Source of the DNA: Planctomycetaceae bacterium
GTDB lineage: Bacteria; Planctomycetota; Planctomycetia; Pirellulales; Thermoguttaceae
NCBI GenBank assembly: GCA_031288955.1
Contig: JAITQJ010000109.1
Coordinates: forward strand, 1-8,681
Direction: 5' to 3'
DNA: 8,681 nucleotides
Shown here: positions 1 to 7,203 of the stretch, piece by piece
Numbering within the stretch: position 1 is the first letter of the stretch
Layout of the letters: every line of letters starts with the position of its first letter
Translations under genes and position numbers: made by a program
Notes under the pieces: model-generated
Seen by the model: the letters and a program-made list of their open reading frames with translations, nothing else
What the model was told of the DNA's origin: nothing
The model's database searches: none

Positions 1-110
1 TGCATCTCGAACAAATCGGAGTGAAACTAACGCAGTTGACGAAAAAGCAGGCAGAATACCTCGGCATACCGGTCGAAGGACCGTTCAAACCGGAGTTTTA
101 CCGGTATTAG
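1..110 (+). CDS. ahcY: Adenosylhomocysteinase, C-terminal end (partial, 5' cut by window)
   Basis: Reading from base 3, the last 35 codons end at TAG 108-110 and give a tail beginning HLEQIGVKLTQLT and ending IPVEGPFKPEFYRY. This is the characteristic C-terminus of S-adenosyl-L-homocysteine hydrolase (family pattern: LGVKLT.LT..QA.Y.G.PVEGP[FY]KP..YRY). In that family the terminal Lys and Tyr reach into the neighbouring subunit of the tetramer and contact its NAD. The enzyme is cytosolic and reversibly splits S-adenosylhomocysteine into adenosine and homocysteine, which removes the product inhibitor of SAM-dependent methyltransferases. Only the NAD-contacting tail is visible here; the catalytic part lies left of the window. 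The 86 bases to the next gene leave room for a separate promoter. Identification is firm despite the short length because the tail is nearly invariant. Confidence 0.93.
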   Translation, partial: HLEQIGVKLTQLTKKQAEYLGIPVEGPFKPEFYRY

Positions 111-154
111 TTTGCCGCCGCCCGGATTTGCCCTTGTATCGTCTTTGCAAAATC

Positions 155-174
155 GTTATCGTTCCGCCGATAAC
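155..174 (+). other. Small hairpin between ahcY and the next gene
   Basis: GTTATCG (155-161) and CGATAAC (168-174) are perfect 7-bp inverted arms around a 6-base loop, followed by the A/T-rich TAAAATAAAT. It lies 45 bases after the ahcY stop and 22 bases before the next ATG. It could be a weak terminator for ahcY or an operator for the downstream gene. There is no uninterrupted T-run, so a classical intrinsic terminator is not supported. Confidence 0.3.
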
Positions 175-196
175 TAAAATAAATACGGCAATCACG

Positions 197-1336
197 ATGC
201 AGCACATTTGTTTTTCCCTCGGCATTACGGTTTTTTTCGGTATTGCGGCGGTGCTTTGCTCTGCGCAGGATATTGATGTGTTTAGTTCAAACGATAGTCC
301 GCCGGCAGCCCCGGCAGACTTTTCTGCACCGTCGGTAGTTCCGGCGCACGCTGTTGCTCCGCCGGATTTATCGGCGAATGAACCTGCGAATGCCGCCGGT
401 GATGTTGCAGCAGAACTAGCACACGCCGGAGATGTTACGGCAAAACCGGCAGCATCAAAGCCGGCACCAACGGCAGACTCCGCCGTTACGCAGCCGCATA
501 CGATTACGGCAAAACAATTTACCGGCGGGGCTGGAAGACGCAGTCCGCTGCGGGAGCGACCGGCACCGGCGTTGTCCGAAGTTGCTCCGCCCGTAGCGGC
601 ACGAAGCGAACCAGCGTTTGCAACGCAGCCGATAACGTCTGCTGTGCCGGCGGCAGCAACCCGCATTGATGCCCCAAAAGAATTGGCAGCGAATCCGCTT
701 GCCAGTCAACCGGCAGACCATCCGCTTGCCAAATATCTCCGAATGCCGAGCGAAAGTCTATCCCGCATTACCGGCAAAGCATTGTCCGTTGAGGATTTAC
801 TCAAAGGCGCACGTGCCGCCGCAGCCCGGCAGCAATTACTTCAAGCGTATTGGGAATTGTCCGGCAGGCTGGCAGCATATCATATTCAGCGCGACCATAA
901 TCTACCGGCAACACGTATTGCCGAATTGGAGTTTATCAAAGCCCAATGGAATCTTGCCGAACAACTGAAGCGGCACAAGAGCATTGATTGCACGGAAAAA
1001 GATTTGCCGATACCGACGGACTATCCGCTTTACCAGCGTTATGAAACGTATGCCGACAAAATTGCCCGAACCGAACGGACGGAGCATTTGTCGCATCTGA
1101 TACCGATTCAGGAACAGTTAATCGAAGCGAAAATGCAGACGCAGCGCATTGATGATTTACTGGACTTGACGACAACGATTGTCGAGTACAACAAGATGAT
1201 AGCAGAGTATGCTTCGGCAACGGTTGCGTCCAGCATCAGCAACGAAGCGTTGGTCGGTGCCGTCATTAAACTGGTAAAACGCGGCAAACCGCAGACGCAA
1301 TTTATCCAGCAAACAAGTTATACACCAGATAACTAA
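197..1336 (+). CDS. Secreted Ala/Pro-rich protein with C-terminal helical domain, function unknown
   Basis: I do not recognise this 379-residue protein with certainty. ATG 197 is chosen over an in-frame TTG at 128 because it starts a clean Sec signal peptide: MQH, hydrophobic core to about residue 21, likely cleavage after CSA23. Residues about 28-175 are a low-complexity Ala/Pro/Thr-rich linker, probably disordered. Residues about 180-360 are predicted mostly helical (QLLQAYWELSGRLAAYH; later TTTIVEYNKMIAEYA). These helices resemble the YW..L...AYH and EYN..IAEYA patterns of TolC-like outer-membrane helices in planctomycete proteins, but the protein is too short for a complete TolC and shows no clear beta-barrel strands. 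It is probably periplasmic or cell-envelope. No Shine-Dalgarno is visible. flgD follows 21 bases after its stop, so the two may be co-transcribed. Gene call is sure; function is not. Confidence 0.75.
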   Translation: MQHICFSLGITVFFGIAAVLCSAQDIDVFSSNDSPPAAPADFSAPSVVPAHAVAPPDLSANEPANAAGDVAAELAHAGDVTAKPAASKPAPTADSAVTQPHTITAKQFTGGAGRRSPLRERPAPALSEVAPPVAARSEPAFATQPITSAVPAAATRIDAPKELAANPLASQPADHPLAKYLRMPSESLSRITGKALSVEDLLKGARAAAARQQLLQAYWELSGRLAAYHIQRDHNLPATRIAELEFIKAQWNLAEQLKRHKSIDCTEKDLPIPTDYPLYQRYETYADKIARTERTEHLSHLIPIQEQLIEAKMQTQRIDDLLDLTTTIVEYNKMIAEYASATVASSISNEALVGAVIKLVKRGKPQTQFIQQTSYTPDN

Positions 1337-1357
1337 CACTTAACCCGCTTTAATTTT

Positions 1358-1771
1358 ATGAGCATAGATACACTCTACACGCCGGCGACGAGTTCGGCTT
1401 CATCGGCAGTGGTTTCTGACCGGATGAACGAATTGACGATGAGCGACTTTATCAATATGATGACTGCCGAGTTGACGAATCAGGACCCGACGAATCCGAT
1501 GAGCAACACGGAGATGCTTTCGCAAATCAGTCAGATTCGTTCGATAACGTCGAATGACCGGCTGACGAGCGGCATTGAAGCGTTGTCATTAGGGCAAGCC
1601 TTATCAACGGCTTCGGGGCTTATCGGCAAAACGGTAACGGGAGTAAACACGCTTAACGAAACGATAACCGGCAAAGTTGACAAGGTAACGATAGAAGACG
1701 GCAAAGCGAAACTTTACATCGGTTCGTCCATCGTGAACGTTGAAAATGTTACGGCAATAAATAATACGTAA
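1358..1771 (+). CDS. flgD: Flagellar hook-capping protein FlgD, short form
   Basis: This 137-residue protein carries the FlgD N-terminal signature at residues 27-65: LTMSDFINMMTAELTNQDP, then TNPMSNTEMLSQ, matching the family pattern (L...DFL.LL...L.NQDP.NPM.N.E...Q.AQ.). LIGKTV follows at 88-93, then a small beta-rich tail (GKVDKVTIEDGKAKLYIG) like the start of the FlgD Tudor-like region. FlgD forms the temporary cap on which hook subunits (FlgE) polymerise and is exported by the flagellar type III apparatus, so it has no Sec signal. Enteric FlgD is about 230 residues. The C-terminal Ig-like domain is absent here, as in short FlgD forms of other phyla. There is no Shine-Dalgarno sequence in the 21-base gap after the preceding gene. 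No other flagellar gene lies in the window, so it is separated from flgE at least on its right. It converges with the next gene across 36 bases. Confidence 0.88.
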   Translation: MSIDTLYTPATSSASSAVVSDRMNELTMSDFINMMTAELTNQDPTNPMSNTEMLSQISQIRSITSNDRLTSGIEALSLGQALSTASGLIGKTVTGVNTLNETITGKVDKVTIEDGKAKLYIGSSIVNVENVTAINNT

Positions 1772-1807
1772 ACAGTGCTGCTCAAAACCGCGGCGGCATA
1801 GAGATAT

Positions 1808-4345
1808 TCATTTCTTTAGCCGCTCCTTGATAAACAGCCGTTTCGCCTGAATACCGCCGCTGTCAAATTGCCGGAAACTTTCCGGTGCCGGCAATTCCAT
1901 CTCGCCGGTTATCCACGCTTTGTATTTATTTACGTTCTCCCGCTCTATCGCCGCCATTTTGTCCCGCTTCATCTGATAATAAGCGTACTCCGCTTGCTGC
2001 TGCGGCGACCAGTTCCGCTCCTCCGTGTAAGAACCCCGGTAAGGCACGAGTAAATCAATCCACAGTGCCAGAATACGCCGCTCCGAATCACTCAACTGTA
2101 CGTCCTTATGTAACTCCGAACGGCTGCCGGTGTCAAACATACGCACCAATTTACTCTTTGCCGAACCGGCAAAATACGGCGGCAGCATTGACGGAACAGA
2201 TTGTACATTAAGCCAACGAACGGTTTCATTTGCCTGACCGTTATTCGTCAGATTCAAATACGACTCGCTGTAACGCAATAACTGATTCGACGCTCCCCTG
2301 AACGGTACCACCGTACTCTCCAACGACTTTACAGAGGCTTTCACTGTGTCCGCAGCGGCTTTACTGTTATGGCAACTGATACAATGTTTGTCCAAAATCG
2401 GCTGCACGGATTTTTTGTAACTGAAACCGGAATTCGGGTCAACATCTTCGAGCGGCACCGGCTTTTTCGGGGCTTTTCGTAACGCTAATGTCCGCATTGC
2501 CCCGCCGCGGGACAACGGATTGTTTTTCGTGGCGTTTTTATCTTCGTGGCAGCCGAAACAGTTCTGCCTCTCGCCGGGCTGCAATGTTGACCAACTCCGC
2601 ATCGTTTGGACGGTCTCGCCCCGGTCATTGAGCAGTTGAAAATACAGCGGTGTCCGTGCCGGCACTTCAAAAAAAGCACTGCCGTCCGCTTCGACCGGAA
2701 CCGTACCGAGAACACGTTTGACATCCCAAGAACCGTTATCTATCGAAACCGGCGTTGAAACCAACGCCGCAAGATTAACGTTCGGGTGTGCCGGGTCAAT
2801 ATATTTGTTCATATTGTATTCGATTCCTGCCGCCCGAAATTCTAACGCAACGACACGTAATTCCTTCACCGTCCCGCGTTCGATTCCTTGCAGACCGGGA
2901 CCAAAATACACGTTCTGCACGTAATATAGTCCCGTATCCCGTCCGTAATCAACGGAACTTGCCCGAAGCATCGGCACTTCACGTTCCTGCACCGGCACCG
3001 GCTGCCCGCAACTGACTGACGCATCCCAGGCAAGCAATTCCCGCTTACTGTTGTTAATGTCCATATAATAAATACCGAACGGAGCACCGGAATATTTCCA
3101 GCCGTCTTCGTATTTACCGCTCTTAATCGGCTGACGCTGAACACCTTCCGGCAGATAGGCAACGATAAAGTTTTCCTCATCAAGAGGCAGCGGATACTGA
3201 AACTGGTCGCCGCTCTGACCGTATTGGTCGATGATTTCCGCCTTCGTTTCCCGAACGGGAGCAATCAGTGCCGCCCCCTGATTTTCCTGCGTTCCCTTTG
3301 CCCTGTCGATAAGTATCAATTTACCCCGCTGGTGCGTATGATGTCCGCTGGCAACGGCAACGACTTTGTTGGAGTTCGGAATTTCTCTGGCGTGAAGCAG
3401 CGAATTGGGAAACCACGAATTATTGCCGTAATACTCCGTTTGTCCTGTGCCGTCATAATTCATTGAAAACAATGAGTGCTGATACACCTGCGTCCGGTCA
3501 TTGTAATCCCAACGTGTATAAATGACCCTTCCGTCGTTGAGAACCTGCGGATAATTAGTATGTACCTGGTCAAAACCGAAGCGGCGCATAAAGCGTCCGT
3601 CCCGGTCGCAGCAGTACAGATTAGACACGTCCGTCCACCAGCAATCGACAATCTGCATACAGCGTGTTGAAGCAAAAACAATGTTGCCGTCGGGCAGACA
3701 GCACGGCTCGATGTCGGCAAAACCGGTACCGAAGGTTAACTGCCGGATTGCTCCGTCTGCAATGTTATAGTCGTAAAGATGATAGTCGTCTTCGGTATAA
3801 CTTTTGCGCATTGAGAACACGATTTTTTTCCCGTCAAAGGATACGGACGGGTCACGCAGCGTTCCGCCTTGGGGGGCATCGACAAGGATTTTTTCGCTTA
3901 CCGTTCCGTCTTCCTTGATGGACAGCGACAGGAGTTTTCCGCCGAGCATATCCCGCTGTTCAGGACGTTGGGCATCGCTTGGGGCTTCGGTGTAAGAATA
4001 GTGCGAACCGCCGAGTACCTGATGTTTTGCATAAACGATTGCCGGATAGGTTTGACGGACGAATTGGAGACGCTGCTTCCGCCGTTCGGTGCAGGCATCG
4101 AAATAGAGTTGCTGCCGCCGGTCATCGTCTTGAGGGACGTTTTCTTTCTCTAAAGCGGTCAGGCGTTCCTGAAAGGGCTTTGCTTTTTCACCGAGTTCGG
4201 CGAGAACTTTCGGGACGTTCATTCCGCCGTCCTGAAATTGCCAATCCTGATGCAGCCGTTCGGTGAATGTTTGCGGTGCGGCAAAAAGCGGCGAAGCAGC
4301 AACGCCGATTGCAAAAATAATAACAAGGATAACAGCACGTTTCAT
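1808..4345 (-). CDS. HzsA-like secreted beta-propeller diheme c-type cytochrome
   Basis: This 845-residue protein starts with a Sec signal peptide (MKRAVILVIIFAIGVAASPLFA, in two parts: basic head 1-3, core to about 22). A charged helical stretch follows (about 50-100). Then come WD40/PD40-like blades, for example DPSVSFDGKKIVFS at about 165-178, CCLPDGNIVFAS at 215-226 and VLNDGRVIYTRWDY at 268-281. A Cys-rich loop (STRC...DCWW...YCCDRDG) spans about 226-250. Two c-heme motifs follow: CFGCH (596-600) and CISCH (655-659), the latter after the cytochrome-typical KKSVQPILDKH. This order, propeller then middle domain then C-terminal heme domain, matches the hydrazine-synthase alpha-like family, many of whose members occur in bacteria that are not anammox organisms. 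It probably transfers electrons in the periplasm; its substrate is unknown, and neither HzsB/HzsC partners nor a maturation gene is present here. It is co-directional with pheT but has its own putative promoter. Confidence 0.82.
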   Translation of the reverse strand: MKRAVILVIIFAIGVAASPLFAAPQTFTERLHQDWQFQDGGMNVPKVLAELGEKAKPFQERLTALEKENVPQDDDRRQQLYFDACTERRKQRLQFVRQTYPAIVYAKHQVLGGSHYSYTEAPSDAQRPEQRDMLGGKLLSLSIKEDGTVSEKILVDAPQGGTLRDPSVSFDGKKIVFSMRKSYTEDDYHLYDYNIADGAIRQLTFGTGFADIEPCCLPDGNIVFASTRCMQIVDCWWTDVSNLYCCDRDGRFMRRFGFDQVHTNYPQVLNDGRVIYTRWDYNDRTQVYQHSLFSMNYDGTGQTEYYGNNSWFPNSLLHAREIPNSNKVVAVASGHHTHQRGKLILIDRAKGTQENQGAALIAPVRETKAEIIDQYGQSGDQFQYPLPLDEENFIVAYLPEGVQRQPIKSGKYEDGWKYSGAPFGIYYMDINNSKRELLAWDASVSCGQPVPVQEREVPMLRASSVDYGRDTGLYYVQNVYFGPGLQGIERGTVKELRVVALEFRAAGIEYNMNKYIDPAHPNVNLAALVSTPVSIDNGSWDVKRVLGTVPVEADGSAFFEVPARTPLYFQLLNDRGETVQTMRSWSTLQPGERQNCFGCHEDKNATKNNPLSRGGAMRTLALRKAPKKPVPLEDVDPNSGFSYKKSVQPILDKHCISCHNSKAAADTVKASVKSLESTVVPFRGASNQLLRYSESYLNLTNNGQANETVRWLNVQSVPSMLPPYFAGSAKSKLVRMFDTGSRSELHKDVQLSDSERRILALWIDLLVPYRGSYTEERNWSPQQQAEYAYYQMKRDKMAAIERENVNKYKAWITGEMELPAPESFRQFDSGGIQAKRLFIKERLKK

Positions 4346-4352
4346 ATACTAT

Positions 4353-4381
4353 ATTATGCGTAATTTGCCGCCAAAATGCAA
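4353..4381 (-). promoter_or_regulatory. Putative sigma-70-type promoter of the HzsA-like gene, leaderless geometry
   Basis: On the minus strand TTGCAT (4376-4381) and CATAAT (4353-4358) are separated by exactly 17 bases. The -10 fits 5 of 6 consensus positions and the -35 only 3 of 6. Only seven bases (4346-4352) separate the -10 from ATG 4343-4345, so transcription would begin at or one base before the start codon. No Shine-Dalgarno sequence is present, consistent with a leaderless message. Confidence 0.45.
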
Positions 4382-4382
4382 C

Positions 4383-4407
4383 CGGAATCTCATTACGGAA
4401 TCTCATT
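4383..4407 (-). repeat. Tandem 12-bp direct repeat next to the -35 of the HzsA-like gene
   Basis: CGGAATCTCATT occurs twice on the + strand (4383-4394 and 4396-4407) with one base between, a 13-bp period. On the transcribed strand it reads AATGAGATTCCG twice and ends one base upstream of the putative -35. Its position suits a tandem operator for an activator of the HzsA-like gene. It lies between the pheT stop and this promoter and is not coding. Confidence 0.6.
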
Positions 4408-4452
4408 CACGTATCAGCCGTATTCCGAACGCACCGGTCAGTCAATATGTTG

Positions 4453-6936
4453 TTATGCCCGCAAAGCGACACCTTTGTTTTTGATAAATGTCAAAAAGTC
4501 CATACGGAACGATTCAATCTCTTCACCGGAGAGCGTTCGGTCTGCCGAACCAATCAAGTACCGGAACGAATAACTTGCCGTTCCCTTCTCCAACGTTTTG
4601 CCCTTGTACAACACGACAAATTCACGGCGGATGACCAACGGATGCGTGAACCCGTCCAGCACCGATTCCAGTTTATCAAAACCGTCATCTTCGAGCCAAA
4701 TAAGCGAAAAGTCCATCCAGGAGAGCGGATAGCGCGGCGGGTCGGCAAACTTTTCTTCCCCCGTATTATTGCGGTCATTAAGGAGTATCTTTTCCGTGTC
4801 CATTTCAAACCAAACAACGTGTCCGCCTTCGGGACAAATCCGCTTCAGCATTTCTTTGGACAGAATCCCGAAACAGCCGTAATCCTTTCCGTCCGCCGAA
4901 ACAACGTTCATCCAATCGCCCGGCGACTGCCACGGAAACGTACTTGCCTGCGCCGTATCAACATAACGGACAGCACCGAGACCGGCAGTTGCCAACGCCG
5001 CCGACAAAGCCGACTTCACGGACAACACCAATTCGTCCAACGCACCGGCACTCTGAAAAGCAATACCGGCAAAAGCGTGCCGCTCATTACATTCCCGATT
5101 TTTTCCGGTCGGCAAAAATGTCCGTCCACATTCAAAGAGCCGGAACTCCTGATAATATGGTCGGTTCTTCGGTATCAATGCCAGCAGATTCGGCATCAAT
5201 GCCGTCCGCAGACGGGACGTTTCCGGCGAAGTCGGATTTTTCAACACCAGCGTTTCGTCCGGTTCGTAACCGATTTCTTTAAGTCCATTATCGTTAAACC
5301 AGATGTAATTATGCGTTTCAAGGAAGTTATGCGCTGCCGTCAACACGCGCCGGATTTTCGTTTCCGTCTTTAACGATTTTTCACCGAAAAGCGGTTTGAG
5401 CAGCACGGGCGGCATCACCGGCGGGATATTATCGTAACCGAAAACACGCAGCACTTCTTCGACAATGTCTTCCGGTATCGAAATATCTTTTCGGCTGCGG
5501 TGCGGCGGAACACCGGTAACCAATGTTCGGGAACCGGCGGCGGACGTTTGCTGCCATTCCGCACTGAAACCGAGCGACGAAAGAATTTCGGTAATCCTTT
5601 CCTGCGGCAACTTGATACCGGCAAGTTCTTCAAGCCGCTCTGCCGGAATTTCAATATAACGAACAGCGTCCTGCAAATCGCCGTCCAAAGTGAATCGGCT
5701 CAACACTTTTAGGGCAGCACCGGAATCTTCGATTAACTTCAAAATACGTGCAACGCCGGTTTTGACGCTTGACGGCGGCTGCGACTTTTCGTAACGCTGC
5801 GAAGCATCAGTGCGCAAATCAAGCCGCCCCGATGTCCGCCGGATACGCGCTGCCTTAAAGTTGGCGGACTCTAAAAGCAATTTCGTTGTTGTTTCCGTTA
5901 CTTCGGTTTCCAAGCCTCCCATAATGCCGGCAAGGGCAACCGGACGGTAAGATGAACCGCCCGAAGATTTGCCGCCCCAGATAAACAGGTCTTCGGGCAA
6001 TATCCTGCGTACCTTTCCGTCGAGTGTTTCAAAGTCCGTTTCTTTTCCCGCCGCCTTGACAACGATGCCGCCGAGTTTTTCGGCATCAAAAGCGTGTGTC
6101 GGCTGCGCTATTTCCCAATTAACATAATTTGTAACATCAACGAGCAGATTGTAAGACCGCAGACCGAGAGCGTGTAAGCGGCGTTGAATGAACAGCGGCG
6201 ACGGAACCGTTCCGCACGTCTGAAATTCAATGCAGCCGTAACAGGGACAGTTTTCCGTATCTTCGTTTTTGAGCGGATACGGCGGCAGATTATCGAACAT
6301 CGTAAGGTCGGTTTGCGGCAGCGGTTTTAATTCTCTGCCGAAAATTGCCGAAAACTCGCGGGCAAAACCGTAATGTCCCCAAAGGTCGGGACGATGCGTC
6401 AGACTCTTGTTGTCGATTTCGATAAGCGTATCGGTTTCGGGAATGTACTGTTCCAGCGGCGTGCCGTTTTTGATGTTTGCGGGACATTCCAAAACGATTT
6501 CGTGCCAGGCGGACATACCGAGTTCGGCGGCACTGCACAGGATTCCCTGACTGACTTTGCCGCTGCGTTCGCTTTCGGTTATCGTAACGTTATTTGCCAG
6601 TGTTGTACCGGCGGGGGCAAACGCAACTTTGAGACCGATGCGGACGTTCGGCGCACCGCAAACGGTAGTGTACGTTTTTGTCCCGCAATCAACGGTGCAA
6701 AACGTCAATTTATCGGTCAATTTATCGGTCAATTTACCGGTCAATTTATCGGTCAATTTATCGGTCAATTTTTCAACGCTTTTAATTTCGCCGATGAGAA
6801 CGTTCTTGACGAACCGGCGAATTTCTTTTGTTCCTTCGACTTCGGCGGTCGAAAGTGTAATGCGGTTCGCAATGCTCTTCACATCAAGACCGGTCAAGTC
6901 AACGTATTCGGAAATCCAATCGAGAGAAATGTACAT
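4453..6936 (-). CDS. pheT: Phenylalanyl-tRNA synthetase beta subunit
   Basis: This 827-residue protein is the beta chain of the alpha2-beta2 cytosolic enzyme that charges tRNA-Phe. ATG 6936 is chosen over an upstream in-frame codon at 7065 because MYISLDWISEYVDL is the typical PheT N-terminus and a promoter lies inside the longer version. Domains in order: EMAP-type tRNA-binding OB fold, about 45-145 (VCGAPNVRIGLKVA, QGILCSAAELG); B3/B4 editing region (VDVTNYVNWEIAQPTHAFD, about 266-284); B5 domain (about 431-506, ending DIVEEVLRVFGYDNIPP); synthetase-like core (NPTSPETSRLRTALMPNLL, about 567-585); and C-terminal FDX-ACB anticodon-binding domain (about 734-827, PRYPLSWMDFSLIW, DRTLSGEEI). Oddity: the usual HPNADKL element of the OB fold is replaced by a KLTD tetrapeptide array, residues about 54-77, encoded by a minisatellite. 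pheS is not adjacent upstream. Length otherwise fits the family (about 790-820). Confidence 0.95.
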   Translation of the reverse strand: MYISLDWISEYVDLTGLDVKSIANRITLSTAEVEGTKEIRRFVKNVLIGEIKSVEKLTDKLTDKLTGKLTDKLTDKLTFCTVDCGTKTYTTVCGAPNVRIGLKVAFAPAGTTLANNVTITESERSGKVSQGILCSAAELGMSAWHEIVLECPANIKNGTPLEQYIPETDTLIEIDNKSLTHRPDLWGHYGFAREFSAIFGRELKPLPQTDLTMFDNLPPYPLKNEDTENCPCYGCIEFQTCGTVPSPLFIQRRLHALGLRSYNLLVDVTNYVNWEIAQPTHAFDAEKLGGIVVKAAGKETDFETLDGKVRRILPEDLFIWGGKSSGGSSYRPVALAGIMGGLETEVTETTTKLLLESANFKAARIRRTSGRLDLRTDASQRYEKSQPPSSVKTGVARILKLIEDSGAALKVLSRFTLDGDLQDAVRYIEIPAERLEELAGIKLPQERITEILSSLGFSAEWQQTSAAGSRTLVTGVPPHRSRKDISIPEDIVEEVLRVFGYDNIPPVMPPVLLKPLFGEKSLKTETKIRRVLTAAHNFLETHNYIWFNDNGLKEIGYEPDETLVLKNPTSPETSRLRTALMPNLLALIPKNRPYYQEFRLFECGRTFLPTGKNRECNERHAFAGIAFQSAGALDELVLSVKSALSAALATAGLGAVRYVDTAQASTFPWQSPGDWMNVVSADGKDYGCFGILSKEMLKRICPEGGHVVWFEMDTEKILLNDRNNTGEEKFADPPRYPLSWMDFSLIWLEDDGFDKLESVLDGFTHPLVIRREFVVLYKGKTLEKGTASYSFRYLIGSADRTLSGEEIESFRMDFLTFIKNKGVALRA
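6704..6771 (-). repeat. 12-bp in-frame minisatellite inside pheT
   Basis: GTCAATTTATCG repeats from 6704 to 6763 in five full copies (the third has ACCG instead of ATCG), plus the first 8 bases of a sixth copy to 6771. Each unit encodes four residues, KLTD (KLTG in the variant copy), so copy-number change keeps the reading frame. It sits where PheT proteins normally have the HPNAD loop of the tRNA-binding OB fold. Confidence 0.95.
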
Positions 6937-6945
6937 AACCAGCGC

Positions 6946-6974
6946 ATTATCACTTTCTACGGTGCCGTTGTCAA
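6946..6974 (-). promoter_or_regulatory. Strong sigma-70-type promoter of pheT, near-leaderless
   Basis: On the minus strand a perfect -35 TTGACA (6969-6974), a 17-base spacer and -10 GATAAT (6946-6951, 5 of 6) directly precede pheT. Nine bases separate the -10 from the ATG, so the predicted transcript starts about 6938-6940, giving a leader of only about 2-4 bases. No Shine-Dalgarno sequence fits. This supports ATG 6936 as the true start. Confidence 0.72.
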
Positions 6975-7043
6975 CAAGGCACGAAAAACGGACATACGAA
7001 ACCTTATTATGCCTTTTGTGTTTTTTTTCTTTTTCGTGTTTTC

Positions 7044-7137
7044 GGGGGCAAAAAACGACTTGCAAAATAATGCACTTTTTGCAGAAAGATACACCGTTTT
7101 TTGGACATTTGCATTATTTTGCAACTTTTTTGCCCCC
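7044..7137. repeat. Long interrupted inverted repeat
   Basis: The outer arms are GGGGGCAAAAAA (7044-7055) and TTTTTTGCCCCC (7126-7137), 12 bp perfect. The inner arms are TGCAAAATAATGCA (7061-7074) and TGCATTATTTTGCA (7110-7123), 14 bp perfect. Outer and inner arms are separated by 5 bases on the left and 2 on the right, and the central loop is 35 bases. There is no target-site duplication or gene inside. It could extrude as a cruciform or serve as a paired protein-binding site; it does not end any visible gene, so a terminator role is unlikely. Confidence 0.85.
7061..7123. promoter_or_regulatory. Helically phased TGCA array, candidate operator/enhancer
   Basis: TGCA begins at 7061, 7071, 7080, 7110 and 7120, spaced 10, 9, 30 and 10 bases, so all copies fall on about the same face of the helix. 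The outer pairs form TGCA-N6-TGCA sites in opposite orientation. The array lies about 100-165 bases upstream of the sigma-54 element, a usual range for sites bound by sigma-54 activators. Function is inferred from position and spacing only. Confidence 0.45.
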
Positions 7138-7203
7138 CTTGTACCTTTTGTAAAAAATGATACAATTTTTCTAACTTGTTGAATTATAACGGTTTGGACA
7201 ATT

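Noticed and set aside
128..196. Upstream TTG start for the Ala/Pro-rich protein
   Set aside because: It would place 23 residues before a good signal peptide; ATG 197 gives a standard Sec signal.
85..666. 193-codon minus-strand frame, Ala/Gly-rich
   Set aside because: It is the antisense of the Ala/Pro linker of the + strand gene; composition follows from the codons opposite.
197..1336. FliK (hook-length control) identity suggested by Ala/Pro richness and position before flgD
   Set aside because: A Sec signal peptide is present and the C-terminus lacks the FliK export-switch domain pattern.
1772..1807. Bidirectional terminator between convergent flgD and the HzsA-like gene
   Set aside because: CCGCGG is palindromic but there is no stem-loop with T-runs in these 36 bases.
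4447..5373. 308-codon + strand open frame over the pheT 3' half
   Set aside because: Arg/Gln/His-rich shadow of pheT codons with no recognisable domain; pheT on the other strand is unambiguous.
6937..7065. N-terminal extension of pheT by 43 codons
   Set aside because: The extension is Lys/His-rich and unlike any PheT N-terminus, and it contains the perfect TTGACA promoter; MYISLDW at 6936 is the family start.
6937..7140. T-box or Phe-rich leader-peptide attenuator for pheT
   Set aside because: No T-box core, no run of Phe codons and no terminator/antiterminator pair is visible; the promoter sits too close to the ATG for any leader.
6373..7182. Long + strand open frame of 269 codons with FIGQ repeats
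   Set aside because: It is antisense to pheT; the repeat is the minisatellite read backwards, it ends in low-complexity Phe-rich sequence, and it has no start context.
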